From: Methylophilaceae bacterium
Lineage (GTDB): Bacteria > Pseudomonadota > Gammaproteobacteria > Burkholderiales > Methylophilaceae
Direction of reading: 5' to 3'
NCBI GenBank assembly: GCA_905339275.1
Contig: CAJPFK010000001.1
Coordinates: 1-64,000, forward strand
Length of the DNA: 64,000 nt
In this document: piece after piece, positions 1 through 9,503 of the stretch
How positions within the stretch are numbered: the stretch's first letter is position 1
How the letters are laid out: each line of letters begins with the position of its first letter
Translations under genes and position numbers: made by a program
The notes under the pieces: model-generated
The model's input: only the letters and a program-made list of their open reading frames with translations
What the model was told of the DNA's origin: nothing
The model's database searches: none

Positions 1-140
1 AAATGGTCATGCCGGGAGACAACGTCTCCATCACGGTGCAACTGATTGCCCCGATTGCGATGGAAGACGGCTTGCGCTTTGCGATTCGTGAAGGTGGCCG
101 TACTGTCGGCGCCGGCGTCGTCGCCAAGATTATTGAGTAA
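1..140 (+). CDS. tuf: Elongation factor Tu, C-terminal end (partial)
   Basis: The window opens inside a gene whose last 46 codons read as the C-terminal beta-barrel of EF-Tu: MPGDN, then [20 protein letters not shown], ending KIIE before TAA at 138-140. EF-Tu carries aminoacyl-tRNA to the ribosome as a GTP complex. A tuf copy directly ahead of rpsJ is the standard str-S10 arrangement. The GTPase domain lies outside the window, so nothing can be said about the start or the promoter. Confidence 0.97.
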   Translation, partial: MVMPGDNVSITVQLIAPIAMEDGLRFAIREGGRTVGAGVVAKIIE

Positions 141-206
141 GATTTAGTAGTCAAACCAAAAGCGGCAGGGGTGACCCTGCCGTTTCGCTCTTTAAGGAAA
201 TATAAA

Positions 207-515
207 ATGGCAGCTCAAAAAATTCGTATCCGCTTGAAAGCATTCGACTATCGCCTGATCGATCAGTCCGCGCTGGAGATTGTCGATACCGCCAAGCGTA
301 CCGGTGCTGTGGTCAAGGGCCCGGTGCCGTTGCCTACCCGTATCGAACGTTTCGATATCCTGCGTTCGCCCCATGTCAACAAGACCTCCCGTGACCAGTT
401 CGAAATCCGTACCCATCAGCGTCTGATGGATATCGTCGATCCCACGGACAAAACGGTGGATGCGTTGATGAAGCTGGACCTGCCGGCGGGTGTAGATGTG
501 GAAATCAAGCTGTAA
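207..515 (+). CDS. rpsJ: 30S ribosomal protein S10
   Basis: 102 residues beginning [19 protein letters not shown], the conserved S10 start, with a core [23 protein letters not shown]10 sits in the 30S head and, as NusE, also joins the antitermination complex. The frame is open upstream to 171, but the ATG at 207 follows AAGGAA by a normal spacing and gives the family length. It lies 66 bases after tuf and 105 bases before rplC, an unusually wide gap that carries its own promoter. Confidence 0.98.
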   Translation: MAAQKIRIRLKAFDYRLIDQSALEIVDTAKRTGAVVKGPVPLPTRIERFDILRSPHVNKTSRDQFEIRTHQRLMDIVDPTDKTVDALMKLDLPAGVDVEIKL

Positions 516-527
516 GTGAGTTAGTGG

Positions 528-556
528 TTGTAAAACAGAGGGTGGTCGGATATAAT
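528..556 (+). promoter_or_regulatory. σ70-type promoter before rplC
   Basis: TTGTAA at 528-533, a 17-base spacer and a perfect TATAAT at 551-556. It lies in the rpsJ-rplC gap and would give rplC and the following S10-cluster genes a start independent of tuf-rpsJ. The leader that follows (557-620) contains GGCTG...CAGCC as a small stem ahead of the AAGGAA ribosome site. Assignment is by consensus match only. Confidence 0.65.
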
Positions 557-620
557 CCGGCCTCTTGCAAACGGGCTGGTCAATTGTAATCAGCCTTTTA
601 ATTATTATAAGGAATCGATC

Positions 621-1265
621 ATGAGCTTAGGGCTTATTGGTCGCAAGGTGGGAATGACCCGCATATTTACCGAGGATGGCGAAAGCGTCCCGGTGACTGT
701 GCTGGAAGTTGTGCCTAACCGTGTGACACAGATCAAGACGCTGCAAAGCGATGGCTATACTGGCCTGCAAGTCGCTCACGGCGAACGTCGTGCCAGCCGT
801 ATCAACAAGGCGTTGACCGGTCATTATGCCAAGGCTGGCGTTGCTGCCGGCTCCGGCATCAAAGAATTTTCCGTGACTGATGATGTGCTCGCTAACTACA
901 CCGTTGGCGGCCAGATTACTGTTGAGATTTTCCAGCCCGGCCAGATGGTCGATGTTACTGGCACCTCTCTCGGTAAAGGCTACGCCGGTGCAATCAAGCG
1001 CCATAATTTCAGTTCGAACCGTGCTTCGCATGGTAACTCCCGTTCGCACAATGTTCCAGGCTCCATCGGTATGGCGCAGGATCCGGGCCGTGTTTTCCCC
1101 GGCAAGCGCATGCCTGGCCATTTGGGTGCTGTCAAGACCACTGTGCAGAATCTGCAGATCGTGCGTGTTGATGCAGAGCGTAATCTCTTGCTGATCAAGG
1201 GTGCGGTCCCCGGTTCCAAGGGTGGCGATGTGGTTGTGCGTCCAGCAGTGAAGGCAGGTGCATAA
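621..1265 (+). CDS. rplC: 50S ribosomal protein L3
   Basis: 214 residues starting [20 protein letters not shown], typical of bacterial L3. The extended loop that reaches the peptidyl transferase centre is recognisable ([25 protein letters not shown] region, residues about 137-162). The Gln in the [10 protein letters not shown] stretch is the residue methylated by PrmB in E. coli. The stop overlaps the rplD start by one base. TAAGGA lies 7-12 bases before the ATG. Confidence 0.98.
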   Translation: MSLGLIGRKVGMTRIFTEDGESVPVTVLEVVPNRVTQIKTLQSDGYTGLQVAHGERRASRINKALTGHYAKAGVAAGSGIKEFSVTDDVLANYTVGGQITVEIFQPGQMVDVTGTSLGKGYAGAIKRHNFSSNRASHGNSRSHNVPGSIGMAQDPGRVFPGKRMPGHLGAVKTTVQNLQIVRVDAERNLLLIKGAVPGSKGGDVVVRPAVKAGA

Positions 1266-1891
1266 TGGAACTCAAGTTAATCGATAAAAACGGCAAGGCA
1301 GCCAAAGGCGGCATCACTGTCTCCGAAGTTACTTTCGGCCGTGAATTCAATGAGGCACTGGTGCATCAGGTGGTCGTTGCCTATATGGCCAACGCCAGAA
1401 CCGCGACGCGTGCTCAATTGGGTCGTGGCAATGTCAGCCATACTACGCACAAGCCATGGAACCAGAAGGGTACCGGCCGTGCGCGTTCCGGTATGAGCTC
1501 CAGCCCGATCTGGCGTGGAGGTGGTCGCGCATTCCCGAATAGCCCGGATGAGAATTTCAGCCACAAGGTAAACCGCAAGGCTTATCGCGCCGGCATGCAA
1601 TCCATTCTGTCGGAGCTGGTTCGCCAGGAGCGCTTGAGCGTTGTTGAGGAATTCAGCATCGAGGCGCCGAAGACCAAAATGCTGGCAGAAAAAATCAAGG
1701 GCATGGGTTATCAGGATAGCGTCCTGGTGTTGATCGATGGTTTTGATGAAAACCTTTATCTGTCGGCACGCAACCTGCCAAACGTGATGGTGCTGGAGGC
1801 GCAGTACGCCGATCCTGTCAGTCTGGTGCGTTTCCCTCATGTCGTTGCTACCAAGGCGGCAGTCAAGAAGCTAGAGGAGGTGCTGGCATGA
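1265..1891 (+). CDS. rplD: 50S ribosomal protein L4
   Basis: 208 residues of L4/L1e. The hallmark internal loop that lines the exit tunnel is present ([32 protein letters not shown] in outline, residues about 60-90). In E. coli L4 also represses its own operon by binding the S10 leader; whether that applies here is unknown. The ATG uses the last base of the rplC stop, and the end overlaps the rplW start by four bases, which suggests translational coupling. Confidence 0.98.
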   Translation: MELKLIDKNGKAAKGGITVSEVTFGREFNEALVHQVVVAYMANARTATRAQLGRGNVSHTTHKPWNQKGTGRARSGMSSSPIWRGGGRAFPNSPDENFSHKVNRKAYRAGMQSILSELVRQERLSVVEEFSIEAPKTKMLAEKIKGMGYQDSVLVLIDGFDENLYLSARNLPNVMVLEAQYADPVSLVRFPHVVATKAAVKKLEEVLA

Positions 1892-2199
1892 GCGCGTTGA
1901 TACATACTCAGGATCGTTTGTTGCAGGTCATTCTTGCCCCGCAAATTACCGAAAAGGCGACCCGGATTGCTGACAAGCATCAGCAGATCGCTTTCAGGGT
2001 CCGCACTGATGCAACCAAGCCTGAAATCAAGGCGGCGGTTGAGTTGGTGTTTAAGGTGGAAGTGGATGCTGTTGCCGTCGTTAACGTCGGCGGCAAGAAA
2101 AAACGTGCGGGCCGTGTCATGGGCCGCCGTAAGGATTGGAAGAAGGCTTATGTCAGCCTGAAACCAGGTCAAGAAATTAACTTTGCAGCGGGCGAATAG
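1888..2199 (+). CDS. rplW: 50S ribosomal protein L23
   Basis: 103 residues with the L23 core: [11 protein letters not shown] near the start, then [17 protein letters not shown] and a basic [22 protein letters not shown] loop. L23 lies at the exit of the polypeptide tunnel and is the docking site for trigger factor and SRP. It starts inside the last codons of rplD (ATGA overlap) and is followed 8 bases later by rplB. Confidence 0.97.
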   Translation: MSALIHTQDRLLQVILAPQITEKATRIADKHQQIAFRVRTDATKPEIKAAVELVFKVEVDAVAVVNVGGKKKRAGRVMGRRKDWKKAYVSLKPGQEINFAAGE

Positions 2200-2207
2200 G
2201 AGAAATC

Positions 2208-3041
2208 ATGGCACTGATTAAAGTCAAGCCGACTTCCCCGGGACGGCGCGCCGTAGTGAAGGTGGTGACACCTGAGCTTTACAAGGGCAAACCCCACGCG
2301 CCGCTGCTGGAGAAGCAAAGCAAGAATGCCGGTCGTAATAACAACGGCCGTATTACCGTGCGTCACCAGGGTGGTGGCCACAAGCAACATTATCGTGTGG
2401 TGGATTTCCGTCGCAACAAGGACGGTATCGTCGCCAAGGTCGAGCGCCTGGAATATGATCCAAACCGTAGCGCGCACATCGCGTTGCTCTGCTATGCGGA
2501 TGGTGAGCGTCGTTATATCATTGCGCCGCGCGGTATTTCCGCAGGTGCTGAGCTGGTAAGCGGTTCGGATGCGCCAATCAAGGTGGGTAACGCATTGCCG
2601 CTTCGTAATATCCCTGTGGGCAGCACAATTCATTGCATCGAATTGCAGCCTGGTAAGGGTGCGCAACTGGCGCGTTCTGCCGGTACTTCCGTGCAGTTGC
2701 TGGCCCGTGAAGGCAGCTACGCGCAATTGCGCTTGCGTTCAGGTGAAGTTCGCCGCGTACACGTGGATTGCAAGGCAACTATCGGCGAAGTGGGTAATGA
2801 AGAGCATCAGCTGCGTTCTATCGGCAAGGCCGGTGCGATGCGCTGGCGCGGTGTTCGTCCTACCGTTCGCGGTGTGGTCATGAACCCTGTCGATCACCCG
2901 CATGGCGGTGGTGAAGGCAAGACTGCTGCCGGTATGAATCCGGTGAGCCCATGGGGTACGCCAACCAAGGGCTACCGTACTCGTAGCAATAAGCGCACAG
3001 ATAATATGCGCGTCAGCCGTCGTCCGGCGAATAAGAGGTAA
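2208..3041 (+). CDS. rplB: 50S ribosomal protein L2
   Basis: 277 residues, full length for L2. It begins [19 protein letters not shown] and carries the highly conserved HPHGGGEG segment near residue 230, where the histidine lies close to the peptidyl transferase centre. L2 is needed for subunit joining. GGAGAAATC precedes the ATG. It sits 8 bases after rplW and 5 bases before rpsS. Confidence 0.98.
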   Translation: MALIKVKPTSPGRRAVVKVVTPELYKGKPHAPLLEKQSKNAGRNNNGRITVRHQGGGHKQHYRVVDFRRNKDGIVAKVERLEYDPNRSAHIALLCYADGERRYIIAPRGISAGAELVSGSDAPIKVGNALPLRNIPVGSTIHCIELQPGKGAQLARSAGTSVQLLAREGSYAQLRLRSGEVRRVHVDCKATIGEVGNEEHQLRSIGKAGAMRWRGVRPTVRGVVMNPVDHPHGGGEGKTAAGMNPVSPWGTPTKGYRTRSNKRTDNMRVSRRPANKR

Positions 3042-3046
3042 TCGAT

Positions 3047-3322
3047 ATGGCACGTTCAATTAAAAAAGGTCCATTCATTGATGGTCATTTGGCCAAAAAG
3101 GTAGAGGCGGCATCAGCTGCCCGCGATAGAAAACCGATCAAGACCTGGTCGCGTCGTTCTACCATTTTGCCTGATTTCATCGGTCTGACCATTGCAGTGC
3201 ATAACGGCAGGCAGCATGTACCTGTGCTGATTTCAGAAAACATGGTAGGCCACAAGCTCGGCGAATTCGCACTGACCCGTACGTTCAAGGGTCACGCTGC
3301 CGATAAGAAGGCTAAGAAGTAG
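3047..3322 (+). CDS. rpsS: 30S ribosomal protein S19
   Basis: 91 residues starting [15 protein letters not shown], with the conserved [23 protein letters not shown] stretch and [13 protein letters not shown] near the end. S19 forms a dimer with S13 in the 30S head and contacts tRNA. The length and both ends match the family. The TAG stop is directly followed by the AGGAG that serves rplV. Confidence 0.98.
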   Translation: MARSIKKGPFIDGHLAKKVEAASAARDRKPIKTWSRRSTILPDFIGLTIAVHNGRQHVPVLISENMVGHKLGEFALTRTFKGHAADKKAKK

Positions 3323-3332
3323 GAGTATGACG

Positions 3333-3662
3333 ATGAAAGTATCCGCAGTATTGAAAGGTGTTCATCTGTCCCCGCAGAAAGCTCGCTTGGTGGCTGATTT
3401 GATCCGTGGCAAAAAAGTGGACAACGCACTCAACATTCTGAACTTCACGCCTAAAAAAGGCGCTGAGGTCATCAAGAAGGTGGTCGAGTCGGCGATTGCC
3501 AACGCCGAGCACAACGAGGGCGCAGATATCGACGAGTTGAAAGTTGTTTCGATCTATGTCGACAAGGGCATCGTGCTCAAACGTATCCGTGCACGTGCCA
3601 AGGGTCGCGCTGGGCGTATCACTAAACCTACCAGTCACATTACCGTGACTGTCGGTAACTAA
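3333..3662 (+). CDS. rplV: 50S ribosomal protein L22
   Basis: 109 residues beginning [20 protein letters not shown]. An in-frame ATG exists at 3327, but AGGAG at 3321-3325 is only one base from it and seven bases from the ATG at 3333, so the later start is chosen; this also gives the usual length. L22 lines the exit tunnel, and the basic hairpin tip ([16 protein letters not shown]) is the part that enters it. It is followed 10 bases later by rpsC. Confidence 0.95.
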   Translation: MKVSAVLKGVHLSPQKARLVADLIRGKKVDNALNILNFTPKKGAEVIKKVVESAIANAEHNEGADIDELKVVSIYVDKGIVLKRIRARAKGRAGRITKPTSHITVTVGN

Positions 3663-3672
3663 AGGAATCACT

Positions 3673-4416
3673 ATGGGTCAGAAAATACATCCGTTTGGTT
3701 TCCGTCTGGGCGTCCAAAAGAACTGGTTGTCTCGCTGGTATTCCAATAGCAAGAACTTCCCCGCAATGCTGAACAGCGATATTAAGGTGCGTGATTTCCT
3801 TAATAAGAAGCTGGCGCATGCGGCAGTCAGTAAGATTGTGATCGAGCGTCCTGCCAAGAACGCCAAGATCACGATTTACAGCGCGCGTCCGGGCATCGTG
3901 ATCGGCAAGAAGGGCGAGGATATCGAATCCTTGCGCTCCAGCCTGCAGGGTCTGATGAACGTGCCTGTACATCTCAACATCGAGGAAGTGCGCAAGCCTG
4001 AAATCGATGCCGCGCTGATCGCACAAAGCATTGCACAGCAGCTTGAAAAGCGCGTGATGTTCCGTCGCGCCATGAAGCGTGCGATGCAGAATGCCATGCG
4101 TCTGGGTGCCCAGGGCATCAAGATCATGAGCTCCGGTCGTTTGAACGGTATCGAAATCGCACGTACCGAATGGTATCGCGAAGGCCGTGTGCCATTGCAT
4201 ACACTGCGTGCGGATATTGACTACGGTGTTGCCGAGGCGAAAACCACCTACGGTATCATCGGTATCAAGGTTTGGGTATTCAAGGGCGAAGTGTTTGCCA
4301 ACAAGGGTGAGCAGCCGGTGGCGGCAGCTGAGCCGGAAAGAAAAGCCAGGCCAGCCGCAGCAGAACCAGAGAAGAGAGTAAGAAAGTCGGGGGCGAAAAA
4401 TGCTACAGCCAGCTAG
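3673..4416 (+). CDS. rpsC: 30S ribosomal protein S3
   Basis: 247 residues with the N-terminal [14 protein letters not shown], a KH RNA-binding domain (GxxG-type [11 protein letters not shown] near residues 75-85) and the S3 C-terminal domain ([31 protein letters not shown] in outline). S3 guards the mRNA entry channel. The tail (residues about 215-247) is a low-complexity Ala/Glu/Lys/Arg extension of variable type. The 3' end overlaps rplP by 17 bases. Confidence 0.97.
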   Translation: MGQKIHPFGFRLGVQKNWLSRWYSNSKNFPAMLNSDIKVRDFLNKKLAHAAVSKIVIERPAKNAKITIYSARPGIVIGKKGEDIESLRSSLQGLMNVPVHLNIEEVRKPEIDAALIAQSIAQQLEKRVMFRRAMKRAMQNAMRLGAQGIKIMSSGRLNGIEIARTEWYREGRVPLHTLRADIDYGVAEAKTTYGIIGIKVWVFKGEVFANKGEQPVAAAEPERKARPAAAEPEKRVRKSGAKNATAS

Positions 4417-4816
4417 ACAAAAATTCCGCAAAATGCAAAAAGGCCGGAACAAGGGCATTGCAACGACCGGTAATAAAGTAAGTTTCGGAGAATATGGCCT
4501 TAAAGCCATTGGCCGTGGTCGTTTGACCGCACGCCAGATTGAAGCGGCGCGTCGTGTCATGACCCGTCACATCAAGCGCGGTGGCCGTGTTTGGATTCGT
4601 ATTTTTCCGGATCAGCCTATTTCAAAGAAGCCGGCTGAAGTGCGTATGGGTAATGGTAAGGGCAGTACCGAGTACTATGTTGCCCAGATCCAGCCTGGAA
4701 AAATGTTATATGAAATGGACGGTGTAAGTGAAGAGCTTGCACGTGAGGCATTCCGCCTGGCCGCTGCCAAGTTGCCAATTGAGACGACCTTCACGACCCG
4801 TCATATTGGGAGCTGA
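4400..4816 (+). CDS. rplP: 50S ribosomal protein L16
   Basis: 138 residues starting [19 protein letters not shown], the standard L16 opening. The conserved RITARQ-type segment appears as [18 protein letters not shown], followed by [20 protein letters not shown]16 shapes the A-site side of the 50S subunit. Its start lies inside the rpsC reading frame. The stop is followed two bases later by rpmC. Confidence 0.98.
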   Translation: MLQPARQKFRKMQKGRNKGIATTGNKVSFGEYGLKAIGRGRLTARQIEAARRVMTRHIKRGGRVWIRIFPDQPISKKPAEVRMGNGKGSTEYYVAQIQPGKMLYEMDGVSEELAREAFRLAAAKLPIETTFTTRHIGS

Positions 4817-4818
4817 AC

Positions 4819-5013
4819 ATGAAAGCATCCGAATTGAGAGCAAAGTCTGTTGACGAGTTGAACAATGAGCTGATTGAATTGCGCCGCGCGCAATTCTCCA
4901 TGCGCATGCAGTTGGCTACTCAACAGTTAAACAAAGTTGATCAGGTAGGCAAGGTTCGCCGTGACATCGCTCGCGTCCGTACCGTGCTTGCAGAGAAAGC
5001 GAAGCAGGCATAA
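4819..5013 (+). CDS. rpmC: 50S ribosomal protein L29
   Basis: 64 residues: [33 protein letters not shown] and so on, the two-helix L29 fold with the conserved R-E-Q/T-L-type second helix ([16 protein letters not shown]). L29 sits beside L23 at the tunnel exit. It is tightly packed: two bases after rplP and two bases before rpsQ. Confidence 0.97.
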   Translation: MKASELRAKSVDELNNELIELRRAQFSMRMQLATQQLNKVDQVGKVRRDIARVRTVLAEKAKQA

Positions 5014-5015
5014 AG

Positions 5016-5288
5016 ATGACTGAAACCCAAACTGCAAAAGTCGTCCGCACATTGAGCGGCCGCGTAGTCAGCGATAAGATGGATAAGACCGTTACCGTTC
5101 TGGTGGAACGTAAGGTCAAGCATCCATTGATCGGTAAAGTTGTACGCCGTTCCAACAAGTTCCATGCACATGATGAAAACAACGAGTGCAAGGAAGGCGA
5201 CTTGGTCGTGATCGAAGAGAGCCGCCCGTTCTCCAAGACCAAGACCTGGAAGGTGAGCAAGGTAGTGGAAAAAGCGCGTAGCGTATAA
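5016..5288 (+). CDS. rpsQ: 30S ribosomal protein S17
   Basis: 90 residues with the OB-fold S17 signature: [44 protein letters not shown] in outline, ending in a basic tail ([16 protein letters not shown]). S17 binds 16S rRNA early in 30S assembly. It closes the S10 cluster. A 13-bp perfect inverted repeat begins directly at its stop codon. Confidence 0.97.
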   Translation: MTETQTAKVVRTLSGRVVSDKMDKTVTVLVERKVKHPLIGKVVRRSNKFHAHDENNECKEGDLVVIEESRPFSKTKTWKVSKVVEKARSV

Positions 5289-5356
5289 ATATATTGCGCT
5301 TTGCAAGAAGCGCAATATATAATGTTGGACTTTTTGGCGGGCATACAGCTCCCGCC
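5289..5356 (+). promoter_or_regulatory. S10/spc junction: hairpin overlapping a promoter-like site
   Basis: The 149-base rpsQ-rplN gap opens with a perfect 13-bp inverted repeat (5289-5301 and 5308-5320, loop TGCAAG). Its right arm runs into TATAAT at 5318-5323, with TTGCGC 18 bases upstream at 5294-5299. A second GC-rich stem follows (GGCGGG at 5336-5341 with CCCGCC at 5351-5356). In E. coli the spc promoter lies at this same gene boundary, so a spc promoter is the likely role. A transcript hairpin that ends or processes S10 mRNA is an alternative. Confidence 0.5.
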
Positions 5357-5437
5357 CCAATACTGACCGTGGTGTTGTCGGCCGTGTTTGACAGACGGCT
5401 GGTGTTGGTTAAACGGATTAAGTTGGAGATTATTCTC

Positions 5438-5806
5438 ATGATTCAAATGCAATCTCGGCTGGAAGTAGCCGACAACACTGGTGCACGCTCGGTTATGTGC
5501 ATCAAGGTGTTGGGTGGCTCCAAGCGTCGTTACGCTGGTATCGGTGATGTGATCAAGGTCACGGTCAAGGATGCAGCGCCGCGCGGTCGCGTCAAAAAAG
5601 GCGAAGTCTACAGCGCTGTCGTAGTGAGAACTACCAAGGGTGTGCGTCGCCCCGATGGCTCACTGGTTAAGTTCGATGGTAATGCTGCAGTGCTTTTAAA
5701 TAACAAGTTGGAGCCGATCGGCACCCGTATTTTCGGGCCAGTGACACGTGAACTTCGTGGTGAGCGTTTCATGAAGATCGTTTCCCTCGCGCCAGAAGTA
5801 TTGTAA
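5438..5806 (+). CDS. rplN: 50S ribosomal protein L14
   Basis: 122 residues from the ATG at 5438 ([19 protein letters not shown]), the normal L14 start and length. The frame stays open far upstream, but that part is the intergenic leader and has no L14 similarity. The sequence shows the [19 protein letters not shown] and [17 protein letters not shown] motifs. L14 bridges the subunits and binds the silencing factor RsfS. GGAGAT precedes the ATG by eight bases. Confidence 0.97.
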   Translation: MIQMQSRLEVADNTGARSVMCIKVLGGSKRRYAGIGDVIKVTVKDAAPRGRVKKGEVYSAVVVRTTKGVRRPDGSLVKFDGNAAVLLNNKLEPIGTRIFGPVTRELRGERFMKIVSLAPEVL

Positions 5807-5819
5807 GGAGAGCTGGTCG

Positions 5820-6137
5820 ATGAACAAAATTCGCAAGGGTGATGAAGTCATCCTGAATACTGGCAAGGACAAGGGTAAGCGCGGTACGGTTCTGAGCGTG
5901 CTGGCGAGCGGTCATGTCATTGTTGAAGGTCTTAACCTGGCCAAGAAGCACGCCAAGCCTAACCCGATGCGCGGCGTTGCCGGTGGCATCATCAGCAAGG
6001 AGATGCCGATTGATATCTCCAACGTTGCTTTATTCAATGTGGCTGCCCAGAAGGGTGATCGCGTTGGCTTCAAGACACTTGATGATGGCCGCAAAGTGCG
6101 CGTTTTCAAATCAAGTGGCGAAGTTGTGGATGCTTAA
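5820..6137 (+). CDS. rplX: 50S ribosomal protein L24
   Basis: 105 residues with the KOW motif near the N-terminus ([22 protein letters not shown]) and the conserved [13 protein letters not shown] stretch. L24 starts 50S assembly by binding the 5' part of 23S rRNA. AAGGAGA lies upstream. It follows rplN by 13 bases and precedes rplE by 9. Confidence 0.98.
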   Translation: MNKIRKGDEVILNTGKDKGKRGTVLSVLASGHVIVEGLNLAKKHAKPNPMRGVAGGIISKEMPIDISNVALFNVAAQKGDRVGFKTLDDGRKVRVFKSSGEVVDA

Positions 6138-6146
6138 GGAACTATC

Positions 6147-6686
6147 ATGGCCCGTTTAAAACAGTTTTATAAAGACACCGTGGTGAAGCAGATGGTCGAG
6201 CAGTTCGGCTATAAGTCAGTCATGGAAGTGCCTCGCATCGAAAAAATCACCTTGAATATGGGTGTCGGCGAAGCGGTGGCAGACAAGAAGATTATGGAGA
6301 ATGCGGTAGCTGACCTGGAAAAGATTGCAGGCCAGAAGCCCGTAGTGACCAAGGCGAAGAAATCCGTTGCGTCATTCAAGATTCGTGACGGTTATCCGGT
6401 CGGGTGCAAGGTGACCTTGCGCCGTGAGCGCATGTATGAGTTCCTTGATCGCCTGGTGACGATTGCGATGCCTCGTATTCGCGATTTCCGTGGTATTTCG
6501 GCCAAGTCGTTCGATGGCCGTGGCAACTACAACATGGGTATGAAAGAACAGATCATTTTCCCGGAAATCGAATACGACAAGATCGACGCTCTGCGTGGTA
6601 TGAATATCACGATTACAACGACGGCAAAGACAGATGATGAAGCTCGTGCTTTGCTTACCGCATTCAGTTTTCCATTTAGGAATTAG
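6147..6686 (+). CDS. rplE: 50S ribosomal protein L5
   Basis: 179 residues starting [24 protein letters not shown], with [35 protein letters not shown] and the C-terminal [24 protein letters not shown]5 binds 5S rRNA and contacts P-site tRNA. The length is standard. rpsN follows after five bases. Confidence 0.98.
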   Translation: MARLKQFYKDTVVKQMVEQFGYKSVMEVPRIEKITLNMGVGEAVADKKIMENAVADLEKIAGQKPVVTKAKKSVASFKIRDGYPVGCKVTLRRERMYEFLDRLVTIAMPRIRDFRGISAKSFDGRGNYNMGMKEQIIFPEIEYDKIDALRGMNITITTTAKTDDEARALLTAFSFPFRN

Positions 6687-6691
6687 ACAAC

Positions 6692-6997
6692 ATGGCTAAA
6701 ACCTGTCTGATAGAGCGCGAACAGAAACGTCGCGACACAGTAAAAAAATATGCAGCCAAGCGCGCTGAGTTGACCGCAATCATCAATGATGCAAAGGCAT
6801 CGCATGAGGATCGCCGCGACGCCCGCCTGAAATTGCAAAGTCTGCCACGTAATTCCAGTCCTGTGCGTTTGCGCAATCGTTGCGCTTTGACTGGCCGTCC
6901 ACGTGGTGTTTTCAGTAAATTCGGTATCGCGCGCAGCAAGTTGCGCGAGTTGATGATGCGCGGCGAAGTGCCTGGCGTCACCAAAGCTAGCTGGTAA
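6692..6997 (+). CDS. rpsN: 30S ribosomal protein S14 (zinc-free type)
   Basis: 101 residues, the long S14 form without the CxxC...CxxC zinc motif. It ends with the conserved [40 protein letters not shown] region. S14 is part of the 30S head beside S3 and S19. No second, zinc-type copy occurs in this window. rpsH follows after 15 bases with a GGAGGG ribosome site. Confidence 0.98.
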   Translation: MAKTCLIEREQKRRDTVKKYAAKRAELTAIINDAKASHEDRRDARLKLQSLPRNSSPVRLRNRCALTGRPRGVFSKFGIARSKLRELMMRGEVPGVTKASW

Positions 6998-7012
6998 CGG
7001 AGGGTTATAGTA

Positions 7013-7408
7013 ATGAGTATGAGTGATCCGATTGCCGACATGCTGACGCGTATTCGTAACGCGCAAAGTGTCAACAAGCCAACGGTATCTATGCCGTCAT
7101 CCAAGCTGAAAACTGCCATTGCCGGTGTGTTGAAGGATGAGGGCTACATAGATGACTTCGCTGTGCAAACCGCTGACGGTAAGGCACAGTTGAATATCAG
7201 CCTGAAGTATTACGCGGGACGCCCTGTGATTGAGACCATCAGTCGCGTAAGCCGTCCAGGGTTGCGTGTTTACCGCGGCAGCCAGGATATTCCAAAGGTA
7301 ATGAATGGCCTCGGCGTGACGATTGTGTCCACGTCCAAGGGTGTGATGACTGATCGCAAAGCGCTCGCTGCCGGTATCGGTGGTGAAGTGCTGTGTGTCG
7401 TGGCTTAA
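7013..7408 (+). CDS. rpsH: 30S ribosomal protein S8
   Basis: 131 residues: [23 protein letters not shown], then [23 protein letters not shown] and the C-terminal [32 protein letters not shown]8 binds the central domain of 16S rRNA, and in E. coli it represses spc mRNA. GGAGGG ends eight bases before the first ATG, which decides between this start and the ATG two codons later. Confidence 0.97.
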   Translation: MSMSDPIADMLTRIRNAQSVNKPTVSMPSSKLKTAIAGVLKDEGYIDDFAVQTADGKAQLNISLKYYAGRPVIETISRVSRPGLRVYRGSQDIPKVMNGLGVTIVSTSKGVMTDRKALAAGIGGEVLCVVA

Positions 7409-7418
7409 GGAGAGAAGC

Positions 7419-7952
7419 ATGTCTCGTGTAGCTAAAAATCCAGTCGTAATCCCTGAAAAGGTTGAAGTGGCTCTCACTGCAGGCAGTATTTCTGTCAGTG
7501 GTCCGCTGGGTAAGCTTTCCCATCCCCTGACCGATGTCGTCAAGCTGGAGCGCGAGGGTGATTCGATCACTGTCGCAGCAGCGAATGACAGCCAGCACTC
7601 TCGTGCCATGTCCGGCACTCTGCGTGCTTTGGTCGCCAATATGGTGCAGGGCGTGTCGCAGGGCTTTACCCGCAAGCTGACATTGGTTGGTGTGGGTTAC
7701 AAAGCTCAGGCGCAAGGGTCTACCCTGAATCTTGACCTGGGATATTCCCATCCGATCAGCCACAAGATGCCTGATGGCGTTACTGTGCAAACACCGACTC
7801 AGACTGAGGTTGTGTTGACCGGTTTTGATAAACAGGTGGTTGGTCAAGTTGCCGCACAAATTCGTGCATATCGTTCACCGGAGCCATATAAGGGCAAGGG
7901 TGTGCGTTATTCCGATGAGGTTGTGGTCATTAAAGAAACCAAGAAGAAGTAA
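7419..7952 (+). CDS. rplF: 50S ribosomal protein L6
   Basis: 177 residues from the ATG at 7419 ([17 protein letters not shown]), preceded by AAGGAGAGAAGC. The open frame upstream belongs to the end of rpsH. Both halves of the duplicated L6 fold are present; the second carries [22 protein letters not shown] and the conserved [16 protein letters not shown] segment. L6 lies near the GTPase-associated region of the 50S subunit. Confidence 0.97.
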   Translation: MSRVAKNPVVIPEKVEVALTAGSISVSGPLGKLSHPLTDVVKLEREGDSITVAAANDSQHSRAMSGTLRALVANMVQGVSQGFTRKLTLVGVGYKAQAQGSTLNLDLGYSHPISHKMPDGVTVQTPTQTEVVLTGFDKQVVGQVAAQIRAYRSPEPYKGKGVRYSDEVVVIKETKKK

Positions 7953-7961
7953 GGTTTAGCC

Positions 7962-8324
7962 ATGAATAATTTGAATAACGTAAATTCCCGCCTGCGTCGT
8001 GCACGCAAGACGAGAGCCAAAATTGCCGAGTTGAAAGTCACTCGCCTGAGTGTGCACCGTACTAATACGCACATTTATGCGCAAATCATTGCCGAGACCG
8101 GCGACAAGGTGATTGCCAGCGCATCGACGGTTGAAGCCGATGTGCGTAAAAACGTTAAAAATGGCGGCAATGTTGAAGCGGCAGCGGTGATCGGTAAGCG
8201 TATTGCTGAAAAAGCAAAGGCAGCTGGCATTACCACAGTGGCTTTTGACCGTTCCGGTTATAAATACCACGGCCGAATCAAGGCGCTTGCTGATGCCGCG
8301 CGTGAAAACGGCTTGTCCTTCTAA
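7962..8324 (+). CDS. rplR: 50S ribosomal protein L18
   Basis: 120 residues with a basic N-terminal stretch ([35 protein letters not shown] in outline) and the C-terminal [26 protein letters not shown] typical of L18. L18 brings 5S rRNA into the central protuberance with L5. It is about three residues longer at the N-terminus than the commonest form. rpsE follows after 15 bases. Confidence 0.97.
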   Translation: MNNLNNVNSRLRRARKTRAKIAELKVTRLSVHRTNTHIYAQIIAETGDKVIASASTVEADVRKNVKNGGNVEAAAVIGKRIAEKAKAAGITTVAFDRSGYKYHGRIKALADAARENGLSF

Positions 8325-8339
8325 TAGACGGGGTTGATG

Positions 8340-8849
8340 ATGGCAAGAGATAAAGAAGTTGAACAGCAGACCGATGGTCTGCGTGAGAAGATGATCGGTG
8401 TCAACCGTGTCACCAAGGTAGTCAAGGGCGGCCGTATCATGAGTTTTGCCGCACTGACCGTAGTCGGCGATGGTGACGGTGGTGTCGGCATGGGCAAGGG
8501 CAAGGCGCGTGAAGTCCCTGTTGCCGTACAAAAGGCAATGGATGAAGCACGTCGCGGCATGGTGAAGGTGAGCCTGAATAACGGTACGCTGCATCATGCA
8601 GTGACCGGTGTGCATGGCGCGGCCAAGGTGTTTATCCAGCCGGCTTCAGAAGGTACCGGCATTATTGCCGGTGGTGCAATGCGCGCGATTTTTGAAGTGA
8701 TGGGTGTGACCAATGTGCTGGCCAAGTGCATAGGCTCAACCAATCCCTACAACGTCGTCCGTGCCACTCTGAATGGCCTGCAGTCCATGAATACGCCGTC
8801 GGAAATTGCGGCCAAGCGTGGCAAGAGCATTGAAGAAATTAGAGGTTGA
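8340..8849 (+). CDS. rpsE: 30S ribosomal protein S5
   Basis: 169 residues beginning [32 protein letters not shown], with the double-stranded RNA-binding-like N-terminal domain and the conserved [21 protein letters not shown]-terminal part. TTG, ATG and ATG occur in tandem at 8334, 8337 and 8340; ACGGGG ending at 8333 best fits the last one. S5 contributes to decoding accuracy and mRNA unwinding at the entry channel. Confidence 0.95.
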   Translation: MARDKEVEQQTDGLREKMIGVNRVTKVVKGGRIMSFAALTVVGDGDGGVGMGKGKAREVPVAVQKAMDEARRGMVKVSLNNGTLHHAVTGVHGAAKVFIQPASEGTGIIAGGAMRAIFEVMGVTNVLAKCIGSTNPYNVVRATLNGLQSMNTPSEIAAKRGKSIEEIRG

Positions 8850-8851
8850 TG

Positions 8852-9049
8852 ATGGCTAAAGCTAAGAAAGAAGCGAACGTGCTGAAAGTGACTCTGGTGA
8901 AGAGCACGATCGGCAGAATCCAGGCGCATCGTGCATGTGTGGCTGGCCTTGGTCTGCGTCGTATGCATCATACTGTTGAAGTGCAGGATACGCCTGCGAT
9001 CCGCGGAATGATTAATACGGTCAGCTATCTTTTGAAGGTAGAAGCATAA
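8852..9049 (+). CDS. rpmD: 50S ribosomal protein L30
   Basis: 65 residues: [38 protein letters not shown] in outline, the small L30 fold with the TIG and [13 protein letters not shown] motifs. Tandem ATGs at 8849 and 8852 follow the rpsE stop, so the exact start is uncertain by one codon; AGAGG in the rpsE 3' end serves as ribosome site. The stop overlaps the rplO ATG. Confidence 0.95.
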   Translation: MAKAKKEANVLKVTLVKSTIGRIQAHRACVAGLGLRRMHHTVEVQDTPAIRGMINTVSYLLKVEA

Positions 9050-9483
9050 TGAAACTGAATTCGATTAAGCCTGCAGAGGGCGCAAAACATTCAAAACGCC
9101 GTGTCGGACGCGGCATTGGTTCCGGTCTGGGCAAGACTGCAGGTCGTGGCCATAAGGGTCAGAAGTCCCGTACTGGCGGCTTCCACAAAGTGGGTTTTGA
9201 AGGCGGCCAAATGCCGATTCAACGCCGTTTGCCGAAGCGTGGTTTCGTATCCCTGACCAAGGAAGATACCGCACGTGTGCGTACAAGCGAATTGCTGGCG
9301 GTACAGGCGGACCTGGTTGATCTTCTGGCGCTGAAACAGGCCAAGGTAATTCCGGCCAGTGCGCGTGCAGTAAAAGTTTACCTGTCTGGCGAAGTGACCC
9401 GTGCAATCAATGTGCAGGGCCTGTTGTTGAGCAAGGGTGCACGTGCGGCGGTTGAAGCTGCCGGCGGCAAGATCGTTGAGTAA
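9049..9483 (+). CDS. rplO: 50S ribosomal protein L15
   Basis: 144 residues with the glycine/basic-rich N-terminal extension ([26 protein letters not shown] in outline) followed by [17 protein letters not shown] and a C-terminal globular domain ending [13 protein letters not shown]15 is a late assembly protein of the 50S subunit. It starts on the rpmD stop (TAATG overlap) and is followed 20 bases later by secY. Confidence 0.98.
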   Translation: MKLNSIKPAEGAKHSKRRVGRGIGSGLGKTAGRGHKGQKSRTGGFHKVGFEGGQMPIQRRLPKRGFVSLTKEDTARVRTSELLAVQADLVDLLALKQAKVIPASARAVKVYLSGEVTRAINVQGLLLSKGARAAVEAAGGKIVE

Positions 9484-9503
9484 AGCCAAAGGGCGCAAAC
9501 AAG

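Noticed and set aside
3640..4560. 306-codon minus-strand open frame opposite rpsC and rplP
   Set aside because: Both plus-strand ribosomal proteins are certain, and the antisense frame has no similarity.
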